12,692 nucleotides of DNA from Eubacteriales Family XIII. Incertae Sedis bacterium (GTDB lineage Bacteria > Bacillota > Clostridia > Peptostreptococcales > Anaerovoracaceae), in the NCBI GenBank assembly GCA_031257215.1, contig JAIRPC010000043.1, positions 1-12,692 of the forward strand, read 5' to 3'. The translations under genes and the position numbers were made by a program. The notes beneath the pieces are model-generated. The model was not told where the DNA came from. It ran no database searches and was given only the letters and a program-made list of their open reading frames with translations. Below are positions 6,938 through 12,692 of this stretch, piece by piece. The number at the start of each line of letters is the position of its first letter. Position 1 is the stretch's first letter.

Positions 6938-7839
6938 TGACAGTAAGCCTTTATGCCGTGATCGGCCTGGTGGCGTATCTGATAGCGGGCCCCTTCGTGG
7001 GCTGTCTGCTTGCCGGCGTTGACAGGCGAATAACCGCTCGTATGCAGGGCAGGTTCGGCCCGCCGATATTGCAGCCGTTCTACGATGTGCGCAAGCTCAT
7101 GGAGAAGGAGCCTGTCACCGTCAACAGCGGGCAGGACTTCTATATACTCTGCTTCTTCATTTTCGTTATCATCACAGGCGGCATGTTCTTCTTCGGGTGC
7201 AACCTCCTGTTGGTCATATTCGCGCTGACGACGGCGAACCTATTCCTCGTCGTGGGCGCCTACTCGTCCAACTCGCCCTATTCGCAGATAGGCGCGGAAA
7301 GGGAGCTGCTGCAAATGATGGCATACGAGCCTATGGTGCTTCTGACCGCAGTCGGTCTGTACATGACGACGGGCAGCTTCAACATAGGGGATATCGTGTC
7401 GGGCGTTGGGCTGGCGGGCGGCGCTATACCGCTGAAATACCTCATAGGGATTTTCGCGGGCTACCTGTTCATCCTCACGATCAAATTCCGCAAATCGCCG
7501 TTCGACCTCTCGCTGTCGCACCACGCGCACCAGGAGCTGGTCAAGGGCGTGACCACGGAGTTTTCGGGGCGCACGCTCGCGCTTATCGAGGTGGCGCACT
7601 GGTATGAGAACGTATTCCTGCTAGGCTTCATCTTCCTGTTCTTCCAAAACGGGACATGGTATATGGCGCTCGTCGGCGTGGCGGCCGCGCTCGCGTGCTA
7701 TTTCCTCGAAGTGTTCATCGACAACGCTTTCGCGAGGATGAAATGGCAGTTCACGCTCAAAGCGAGCTGGCTCGTTACGATAACCTTCGGTGCGGCGAAT
7801 CTCATACTGCTGTACTACATAAAGATCCTAATAATATAA
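6937..7839 (+). CDS. echB: Ech hydrogenase membrane anchor subunit EchB
   Basis: EchB is the NuoH-type membrane subunit that docks the hydrogenase arm onto the membrane and couples catalysis to ion translocation. It is 300 aa with about eight TM segments. Conserved cytoplasmic-loop motifs are visible: GPPILQPFYDVRKL (41-54), GAERELLQMMAYEP (119-132) and SPFDLSLSHHAHQELVKG (187-204). The last resembles Ech-type rather than respiratory NuoH loops. It starts within the echA stop codon (TGATG) with AAGGGGGTG at 6921-6929 as ribosome binding site, which indicates translational coupling. An open frame continues upstream inside echA but has no family similarity, so the ATG at 6937 is the start. Confidence 0.94.
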   Translation: MTVSLYAVIGLVAYLIAGPFVGCLLAGVDRRITARMQGRFGPPILQPFYDVRKLMEKEPVTVNSGQDFYILCFFIFVIITGGMFFFGCNLLLVIFALTTANLFLVVGAYSSNSPYSQIGAERELLQMMAYEPMVLLTAVGLYMTTGSFNIGDIVSGVGLAGGAIPLKYLIGIFAGYLFILTIKFRKSPFDLSLSHHAHQELVKGVTTEFSGRTLALIEVAHWYENVFLLGFIFLFFQNGTWYMALVGVAAALACYFLEVFIDNAFARMKWQFTLKASWLVTITFGAANLILLYYIKILII

Positions 7840-7853
7840 AGGGGGTGCAGAGT

Positions 7854-8561
7854 ATGTCATATATTACAAAAAGTCCTTGGATAATCCATTACGACGGATC
7901 GAGCTGCAACGGCTGCGATATCGAGGTGCTTGCCTGCCTGACACCCATGTACGACGTGGAGCGTTTTGGCATCATCAACACGGGCAACCCGAAGCACGCG
8001 GATATCTTCCTTATTACAGGCTCGATAAACGAACAGAACATCAGCGTGGTCAAGCAGATCTACGAGCAGATGCCCGAGCCGAAGGTCGTGGCGGCGGTCG
8101 GGATATGCGCGACCTCGGGCGGCATCTTCAAAGATTGCTACAATATTATGGGCGGCGTTGACACGGTGATACCTGTTGACGTCTACATACCCGGCTGCGC
8201 CGCCAGGCCGGAAGCGATAATAGACGGCGTGGTAGCGGCGCTCGGCGCGCTGGACGAGAAGAAGAAAGCGCTGGACGCGAGGCCGAAGCCAAAGCATACG
8301 GACGCCCCCGCAGATTCGGACGCGGGCGCGGGCGATATAGACCTGCCCGACGGCTCGCCGCCGGAGCCGCTGGCGGAGCCTGTGCTACCGGGCGACGACG
8401 TAGAGGTGAAATACTACGGAGCCGCGCCAGAGGGCGAGGAAGCGGATGGCACTGATTCAGGCGGCGGGCAGGAAGCGGAGACGCAGCCCCCCGTCATTGC
8501 GGCCCCCGAGCCGCAATCCAAAGAAGCGGATGGCGCTGATTCAGGAAAGGAGGAAGCGTAA
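7854..8561 (+). CDS. echC: Ech hydrogenase small subunit EchC with acidic C-terminal tail
   Basis: EchC is the small (NuoB-like) subunit that holds the proximal [4Fe-4S] cluster next to the NiFe site of EchE. The ligands are Cys18 and Cys21 (SSCNGCDIE), Cys85 (AVGICATSGG) and Cys115 (YIPGCAARPEAI). The conserved core ends near residue 140; minimal EchC proteins are about 150 aa. This one is 235 aa. The extra 95 or so residues are low complexity, rich in Ala, Gly, Pro, Asp and Glu, with about 25 acidic against 6 basic residues by my count. They include a repeated EADG(T/A)DSG block. The tail is in frame with GC-rich codons, so it is probably translated. AAAGGGGGTG (7838-7847) is the ribosome binding site, and the stop overlaps the echD start as TAATG. 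Confidence 0.94.
   Translation: MSYITKSPWIIHYDGSSCNGCDIEVLACLTPMYDVERFGIINTGNPKHADIFLITGSINEQNISVVKQIYEQMPEPKVVAAVGICATSGGIFKDCYNIMGGVDTVIPVDVYIPGCAARPEAIIDGVVAALGALDEKKKALDARPKPKHTDAPADSDAGAGDIDLPDGSPPEPLAEPVLPGDDVEVKYYGAAPEGEEADGTDSGGGQEAETQPPVIAAPEPQSKEADGADSGKEEA
8439..8545 (+). repeat. 23-bp near-identical direct repeats in the echC tail
   Basis: Two 23-bp copies begin GAAGCGGATGGC and end CTGATTCAGG, at 8439-8461 and 8523-8545. They differ at one base (A or G at the thirteenth position), with 84 bp between starts, and encode EADGTDSG and EADGADSG. Near-identity at the DNA level suggests recent duplication or slippage within the low-complexity tail. Confidence 0.75.
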
Positions 8562-9091
8562 TGGCTGAAAGAAAAGACTTGATTCAGGATATACAGCTGA
8601 CAGCGGCTTCTGACCTGCTTGGCGCTGTCGCCGACATGAAGACCGCAGGGTACAGGCTCGGCCAGGCCTGCGCGACGAAGGTGGACGGCGGCATAGAGGT
8701 GCTGTACTCGTTTGAAAAGGACGAGGCCTTGAAGAACCTGAAAGTGAGCCTGGGCGACAACGCCCCTGAGCTGCAAAGCATATCGGGTATCTACTGGGCG
8801 GCGTTCATCTACGAGAACGAGATGCACGACCTGTTCGGCATAACGTTCAAGAACCTGGCGCTCGATTTCGGCGGGCATTTCTTCAAGATAGCGTCGGAAA
8901 CGCCGTGGAACCCTGCGGACAAAAGGTCTGCTTCGGACGCTGACGCGGGTGCGCCAGCGGAAGTTGCTGCGGGTGCGCCAGCTGTTGCGGGCGCGGACAG
9001 CGGCGCGGACGGCGGGGAAAAAGTAACAGATTTAGAAAAAAACGACAAAGAAACGCCTGCAAAGGCTGACGAGAAAGGAGGGGAGGCATAA
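8561..9091 (+). CDS. echD: Ech hydrogenase subunit EchD with low-complexity tail
   Basis: EchD is the NuoC-like peripheral subunit that packs against EchE and EchC; it carries no cofactor. The family motif is clear: IYWAAFIYENEMHDLFGITF (77-96), matching the ExxDxFGIxF pattern of NuoC/HycE N-domains. The fold should end near residue 120 (ETPWNPADKR), the size of typical EchD. Residues 122-176 are an added Ala/Gly/Asp/Glu/Lys-rich tail that contains two GAPA repeats and is mildly acidic. The ribosome binding site is GGAAAGGAGG (8544-8553), which lies inside the echC tail. Both ends overlap the neighbours by one base (TAATG), a tight coupling that suits fixed subunit stoichiometry. Confidence 0.9.
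   Translation: MAERKDLIQDIQLTAASDLLGAVADMKTAGYRLGQACATKVDGGIEVLYSFEKDEALKNLKVSLGDNAPELQSISGIYWAAFIYENEMHDLFGITFKNLALDFGGHFFKIASETPWNPADKRSASDADAGAPAEVAAGAPAVAGADSGADGGEKVTDLEKNDKETPAKADEKGGEA
8945..8982 (+). repeat. Tandem repeat in the echD tail
   Basis: GCGGGTGCGCCAGC occurs at 8945-8958 and 8969-8982, a 24-bp (8-codon) period. It encodes the two GAPA blocks in the disordered tail of EchD. The in-frame period is consistent with slippage expansion under coding constraint. Confidence 0.65.
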
Positions 9092-10170
9092 TGGCCAAAC
9101 GTACCGTAATACCATTTGGGCCACAACACCCGGTCCTTCCCGAACCCATCCACCTCGACCTCGTTATCGAGGACGAAACGGTGGTGGAAGCGATTCCCTC
9201 GATAGGCTTCATACATCGAGGACTTGAAAAGCTGGTTGAGAAAAACGAATGGCCGGAGATGGTCTACGTCATAGAGCGCGTCTGCGGCATATGCAGCTTC
9301 GGACACGGATGGGGTTACTGCAAATCGGTCGAGGGCAACCTCGGCGTCACAGTCCCGCCGCGCGCCGAATACCTCAGGACGATATGGCACGAGCTGGGGC
9401 GTATCCACAGCCATCTGCTGTGGCTCGGGCTTCTGGCCGACGCGTTCGGGTTTGAAAGCCTGTTCATGCACAGCTGGCGCCTGCGCGAAAAGGTTCTCGA
9501 CATATTCGAGGAAACGACTGGCGGCAGGGTCATATTCTCCGTCTGCAAGGTCGGCGGCGTGCGCAAGGATGTCGCCAATGAAAAGCTGGCCGAGATTTCC
9601 GCCGAGCTGAACGGCATGATACCCGAGCTGAAAGAGCTGGCGAACGTGTTCATGGAGGATATGTCCGTCAAGAACCGCTTGACAGGAGTAGGCGTTTTGT
9701 CAAAAGAGGATGTCATTGACCTCTGCGCGGTGGGCCCTGTGGCCCGCGCGTCGGGCGTGGCTTCGGATGTCAGGCTTGACGGGCACGGCGCGTATGCCGA
9801 GCTTGGCTTCGAGCCGTGCGTGGAGCAGGACGGCGACAGCATGGCGCGCTGCAAGGTCAGGATCAAGGAGCTGTTCCAGTCCATAGAGCTGATAGGAAAA
9901 GCGGCGGCGTCTATACCCGAGGGCGATATCGACATCAAGGTGAAGGGCAACCCGTCGGGCGAGTTCGTAGGGCGCATGGAGCAGCCGCGCGGCGAAGCAT
10001 ATTATTACAGCAAGGGCAACGGGAGCAAATTCCTCGAACGGATAAGGGTGCGCACCCCCACCAACGCGAACATACCCGCGCTGGTGAAGATGCTGCAAGG
10101 CTGTGACCTGGCGGACGTGCCGGTGCTGGTGCTGACCATAGATCCGTGTATCAGTTGCACAGAAAGGTAA
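9091..10170 (+). CDS. echE: Ech [NiFe]-hydrogenase catalytic large subunit EchE
   Basis: EchE binds the [NiFe] active site where H2 is formed. It is a NuoD/HycE-like large subunit of a group 4 (Ech-type) hydrogenase, 359 aa. The N-terminal L1 motif ERVCGICSFGHG gives Cys65 and Cys68. The C-terminal L2 motif DPCISCTER (351-359) gives Cys353 and Cys356. Both CxxC pairs are intact, so it is a true hydrogenase rather than a complex I-like relative. The protein ends at the Arg of L2, with no C-terminal peptide after it. EchE and CooH are known to lack the extension that is cleaved in other [NiFe] enzymes, so no maturation endopeptidase should be needed. The ribosome binding site AAAGGAGGGGAGG (9075-9087) lies inside echD. 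Confidence 0.96.
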   Translation: MAKRTVIPFGPQHPVLPEPIHLDLVIEDETVVEAIPSIGFIHRGLEKLVEKNEWPEMVYVIERVCGICSFGHGWGYCKSVEGNLGVTVPPRAEYLRTIWHELGRIHSHLLWLGLLADAFGFESLFMHSWRLREKVLDIFEETTGGRVIFSVCKVGGVRKDVANEKLAEISAELNGMIPELKELANVFMEDMSVKNRLTGVGVLSKEDVIDLCAVGPVARASGVASDVRLDGHGAYAELGFEPCVEQDGDSMARCKVRIKELFQSIELIGKAAASIPEGDIDIKVKGNPSGEFVGRMEQPRGEAYYYSKGNGSKFLERIRVRTPTNANIPALVKMLQGCDLADVPVLVLTIDPCISCTER

Positions 10171-10210
10171 TGTGCATATAGGTTATGTTATACAAAGAGG
10201 TGATTGATAT

Positions 10211-10750
10211 ATGGGTAGTTTGAAGATCGGCAAGATGATAATGCGTAGCCTTGGGCGCAAGCCTGCTACGCTCATGTACCCCGTCCGTCCGCGGGAATGG
10301 AAAGAAAGGACGAGAGGGCATATCGCCATCGACATGGACACCTGCATCCTGTGCGGGATATGCGGCAAGAAATGCCCGACCGACGCGATAACGGTGGACC
10401 GCGACTCAAAAACCTGGTCGATAAAGCGCATGCAGTGCATACAGTGCAGCTGCTGTGTGGAGGTCTGCCCGAAGAAATGCCTGGTGAACGAAGCGACGTA
10501 CACCACCCCCGCCGTCCACAAGATAGTGGACACCTTCGAGAAGCCGGAGGACCACATGGCGGCGTCGGGCGCGGGCAGCCTGAAATGCGACGACACCTGC
10601 GTGTTCTGCGGCATCTGCACGAAGAAATGCCCCCAGTCCGCCATCACGGTGGTACGCGAGGACAAGAAGTGGGAGGTCGATGACGACAAATGCACGAGGT
10701 GCGGACTCTGTATCGAGGGCTGTCCGAAAAAGAGCCTGAAAATCGAGTGA
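10211..10750 (+). CDS. echF: Ech polyferredoxin subunit EchF with four [4Fe-4S] motifs
   Basis: EchF relays electrons from soluble ferredoxin to the EchC cluster. The first 100 or so residues are a normal EchF, with two CxxCxxCxxxCP motifs: Cys45/48/51/55 and Cys76/79/82/86. Unusually, a second two-cluster module follows at Cys130/133/136/140 and Cys161/164/167/171, joined by a linker containing VHKIVDTFEKPEDHM. The modules align with an 85-residue offset and share TC(I/V)xCGICxKKCPxxAITV and CPKKxL, so the gene looks internally duplicated. Standard EchF is about 120-140 aa with two clusters; this one is 179 aa. AAGAGGTGAT (10195-10204) is the ribosome binding site. It is the last gene of the operon, 40 bp after echE and 28 bp before a terminator. 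Confidence 0.93.
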   Translation: MGSLKIGKMIMRSLGRKPATLMYPVRPREWKERTRGHIAIDMDTCILCGICGKKCPTDAITVDRDSKTWSIKRMQCIQCSCCVEVCPKKCLVNEATYTTPAVHKIVDTFEKPEDHMAASGAGSLKCDDTCVFCGICTKKCPQSAITVVREDKKWEVDDDKCTRCGLCIEGCPKKSLKIE

Positions 10751-10778
10751 CGGCATAGGCGGCCGGTTATTGCAAGAG

Positions 10779-10815
10779 CGGGGGAAGCGGCGCGTTGTCG
10801 GCGTTTCCCTCGTTT
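10779..10815 (+). terminator. Rho-independent terminator of the ech operon
   Basis: A 14-position stem pairs 10779-10792 with 10799-10812 around the 6-nt loop CGTTGT. It has one G-G mismatch (10790/10801) and two G-U pairs, and TTTAATTATTGTT follows it. It sits 28 bp after the echF stop, where an operon terminator is expected. The T-run is short and interrupted, so some read-through into the next unit is possible. Confidence 0.75.
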
Positions 10816-10816
10816 A

Positions 10817-10841
10817 ATTATTGTTGCAATAATGGTATAAT
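10817..10841 (+). promoter_or_regulatory. Extended -10 promoter with overlapping palindromic operator
   Basis: TGGTATAAT (10833-10841) is an extended -10 with a perfect hexamer at 10836-10841. The possible -35, TTTAAT (10813-10818), is weak but correctly spaced at 17 bp. Between them lies a perfect palindrome, ATTATTG (10817-10823) and CAATAAT (10827-10833), with a 3-bp centre. A protein bound there would cover the promoter, so it is a candidate operator. The transcript would start near 10848, leaving a leader of about 110 nt before the gene at 10961. Confidence 0.5.
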
Positions 10842-10960
10842 GGTCATGGTGTATATTGAGCTTTACAAAAACAAGAGCGCTGCCGGTTCATCGTTGCCGA
10901 GTATTGCTTGGTCCTTGGCCGGCGGGGCGATAAAATCGCAGGAGGAGATAAGCGTCGTCA

Positions 10961-12475
10961 ATGGACGATTATTATTGTTACCGTAAGATAAAGAATACTG
11001 CGCTCGTGATGATCGCGCTGGTCGCGGTGCATATCGCGTTGAGCATACCGCTCGGCTATTACTGGAACGCCTTGCAGGCGAAGCTGGCGGGGATAGAGCT
11101 GGGCGCGTCGGGCGTCCCGAACGCGGGCGACGTTTCGCAGGGCGCGGTGGCGTACCTGCTGGTGTTCGCCGCCTGCGCCGTGTTGGCGTTCATCACCACG
11201 CCCTACCGCGCGGGGCGGCTGCGCCGGCTCACGCTGTTGCCGCCGCTTGCGGTGTACCTGTATTCCGCGTATGCCGAGTATGAAAAAATAACCCCGATAG
11301 GCGAGAAGTTCGGCGACCTGTACGAGTCGCTTGAATACGCGGTGTTCCTGCCGTACTTCGCCGTCGCGGTCTTCACCGCGCTCTATATCGTGTTCGTGCT
11401 CGTGATCCCCGCGTTCCGGCTGACGCAGGCCGTCGGATGGGCGGCATGCATCGTCGCGATTCTTTCGTATTTCGCATCCGCCATGTTCATAGCCTACAAC
11501 CACACCATGTCCATACTGGCGGGCTCCTTTGGCGAGAGCGATTTCTATACATATATAGTGGTGTTCGTGCTGGACGTGGCGACGTATTTCCTCATGCTCT
11601 CGGTATTCATGACCTACTGCACGATAAAGCGCGAAGAGCGCTGGGACAGGCTCGAAGCCATGGCGATAGAGGATGAGGGCGGCTATGGCGATGGCTACGG
11701 AGGCGCGGACGAGTACGGCAACACGTATGGGTACGCTGGCGCGGGCGGATACAGTAACAGGTACGGCGGCGGTGTGTATGGCGATGACGGCGATGACGGC
11801 GGCGCGGATGAATACGGCGGCGGGCGCGTGTACAGACATTTTCTTTCGCGCTTGCGTGGCAGGCGAGGCGGACGCGGTAGGCGCGGCGAAGCGCTTGGCG
11901 TGGATTTCGGCAGAGAGCCTGGCAGGGAGATGGATTGGCCTGCGCTCCTGCGCAAAAGGGAGATACCCGACATAGAGGAATTGAAAGAACACGAGATGCC
12001 CAGCAAGCTAGGGCATGACGATTACTATAACAGTCTGGCTGCCGCACCCATGGCGAAGCCTGGCGGTACTGGTAAGCCGGGCGAGGCCAAAAAGCCAAGC
12101 CTAACAAAAATGATTGCGGATACAAAAAAAGTTATTGTAGGCACAGGTTCGCAGTCCAGACCTATGGCTGCGAAGCCTGCGGCGGAGAGAAAACCCGTGG
12201 CGGTGGCAAGGAGCGCGGCGCTAGGCAAATCCGCGGCTGCGGCAAGGCCTGTCCCGCCGAAACCCGCTGAAACAGCGCAAAGGAGGCCAGCGGCAAATCA
12301 GGCCAAAGCGCCAAGGCCAGCGGCAAAGCCCGAACCAATCGAGGATAAGCCCGCCGTCGCGTCCAGGTCTGCCAGAAGAGCGGAGGGCGATACGAAAAGA
12401 AGCCTTAGCGGCAGAAGCTCCAACAGGAGAGCAAGGCCCAGCGCGCGTGCGCGAAAAAAATCAAGAAAAGGATGA
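10961..12475 (+). CDS. Unrecognised six-TM membrane protein with long disordered basic tail
   Basis: I do not recognise a family for this 504-aa protein. Residues 1-220 hold about six TM segments (roughly 12-34, 60-80, 88-104, 128-150, 156-180, 195-220). A Gly/Tyr/Asp-rich stretch (240-288) with repeated GYG and EYG units follows, then an Arg/Gly patch (297-309, RLRGRRGGRGRRG). A short charged segment (320-350) leads into an Ala/Pro/Lys/Arg-rich tail to the end, with about 36 basic and 11 acidic residues from 351 on. No metal-binding or enzyme motif is visible. The ATG is the only start after an in-frame TAA at 10949. GGAGGAG (10941-10947) is a good Shine-Dalgarno sequence but 13 nt away, so initiation may be modest. 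Its stop overlaps the hypF start as ATGA, which suggests co-translation with a hydrogenase maturation factor. A role in Ech assembly or membrane organisation is inference; an unrelated envelope function is possible. Confidence 0.8.
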   Translation: MDDYYCYRKIKNTALVMIALVAVHIALSIPLGYYWNALQAKLAGIELGASGVPNAGDVSQGAVAYLLVFAACAVLAFITTPYRAGRLRRLTLLPPLAVYLYSAYAEYEKITPIGEKFGDLYESLEYAVFLPYFAVAVFTALYIVFVLVIPAFRLTQAVGWAACIVAILSYFASAMFIAYNHTMSILAGSFGESDFYTYIVVFVLDVATYFLMLSVFMTYCTIKREERWDRLEAMAIEDEGGYGDGYGGADEYGNTYGYAGAGGYSNRYGGGVYGDDGDDGGADEYGGGRVYRHFLSRLRGRRGGRGRRGEALGVDFGREPGREMDWPALLRKREIPDIEELKEHEMPSKLGHDDYYNSLAAAPMAKPGGTGKPGEAKKPSLTKMIADTKKVIVGTGSQSRPMAAKPAAERKPVAVARSAALGKSAAAARPVPPKPAETAQRRPAANQAKAPRPAAKPEPIEDKPAVASRSARRAEGDTKRSLSGRSSNRRARPSARARKKSRKG

Positions 12476-12692
12476 TTACCGAAGTTATAACGTTCTGGGG
12501 AACGGTGCAGGGCGTCGGTTTCCGTCCGACGCTTTCCAAGCTGGCGGCAAAATACAGAATGAAAGGGCAGGTTCGCAATATGGGAGCGTTCGTGCAGCTC
12601 ATAGTGACGGACGAGCCCTCGCGCATAGACGAGTTCATCGGCGCGGTGCAGGCGGGGAAGCCGCGCATGGCGGACATCATGCGGATAGACCG
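12472..12692 (+). CDS. hypF: Carbamoyltransferase HypF, N-terminal part (runs off the window)
   Basis: HypF uses carbamoyl phosphate and ATP to make the carbamoyl group that HypE converts into the CN ligands of the [NiFe] active site. Only the first 73 codons are in the window, covering most of the N-terminal acylphosphatase domain. The signature GTVQGVGFRPTLSKLA (10-25), with catalytic-type Arg18, and GQVRNMGAFVQLIV (32-45), with Asn36, is typical of HypF. The phrase GVGFRP favours HypF over a stand-alone acylphosphatase (usually GVxFR), but the zinc-finger, YrdC and Kae1-like domains lie beyond the edge and cannot be confirmed. ATG 12472 overlaps the previous stop by 4 nt, with AAGAAAAGG (12463-12471) upstream as a close ribosome binding site. 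Its position next to ech implies that it serves that enzyme. Confidence 0.85.
   Translation, partial: MITEVITFWGTVQGVGFRPTLSKLAAKYRMKGQVRNMGAFVQLIVTDEPSRIDEFIGAVQAGKPRMADIMRID

Noticed and set aside
4901..10750. Reading the operon as respiratory complex I (nuo) or formate hydrogenlyase (hyf/hyc)
   Set aside because: Only six subunits are present, EchE keeps both NiFe CxxC pairs, and there is no formate dehydrogenase or NADH module. The EchB loop HHAHQELVKG and the short EchE fit Ech.
10795..10986. Small plus-strand ORF (63 codons) between echF and the membrane gene
   Set aside because: It begins inside the terminator loop, spans the promoter and leader, and has no ribosome binding site. Its codon pattern does not match the neighbours.
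10958..11992. Minus-strand ORF of 344 codons opposite the unknown membrane gene
   Set aside because: It is antisense to a plus-strand gene with good TM organisation and operon context. The antisense product is Arg/His/Ala-rich shadow sequence, typical in GC-rich DNA.

Overview
The window reads as chromosomal DNA from a GC-rich, obligately anaerobic bacterium. A clostridial-type Firmicute is the best guess: strong AGGAGG-type ribosome binding sites, consensus sigma-70/sigma-A promoters, amino-acid permeases and an energy-converting hydrogenase. The phylum cannot be fixed from sequence reading alone. All supported genes are on the + strand. I saw no tRNA, rRNA, CRISPR array, insertion sequence or phage gene.

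Layout. (1) recR (140-742), the RecFOR-pathway recombination mediator. (2) Two amino-acid permeases of different APC subfamilies (1002-2732 and 2918-4777). The first is driven by a promoter with perfect -35 and -10 hexamers and a 17-bp spacer. The 185-bp gap between them holds nested hairpins, a terminator-like stem and a possible 55-codon ORF. (3) A complete six-gene operon for a membrane-bound energy-converting [NiFe] hydrogenase, echABCDEF (4907-10750), closed by a strong hairpin terminator (10779-10815). (4) A new transcription unit with an extended -10 promoter overlapped by a perfect palindrome. It encodes an unrecognised 504-aa membrane protein with long disordered tails (10961-12475), whose stop overlaps the start of hypF (12472 to the window edge). 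hypF encodes the carbamoyltransferase that makes the CN ligands of the [NiFe] site.

How it fits together. Ech oxidises reduced ferredoxin, evolves H2 and pumps ions. HypF supplies the hydrogenase active site. The permeases would feed amino-acid fermentation, a source of reduced ferredoxin. The last link is inference from adjacency.

The unusual content lies in departures from the minimal Ech plan. EchF carries four [4Fe-4S] motifs, apparently from an internal duplication. EchC and EchD both carry long acidic low-complexity tails. The unknown membrane protein between ech and hypF has a Gly/Tyr-rich segment and a strongly basic Ala/Pro/Lys/Arg tail. Together these suggest an elaborated Ech with a possible dedicated assembly or tethering factor; this is a hypothesis.
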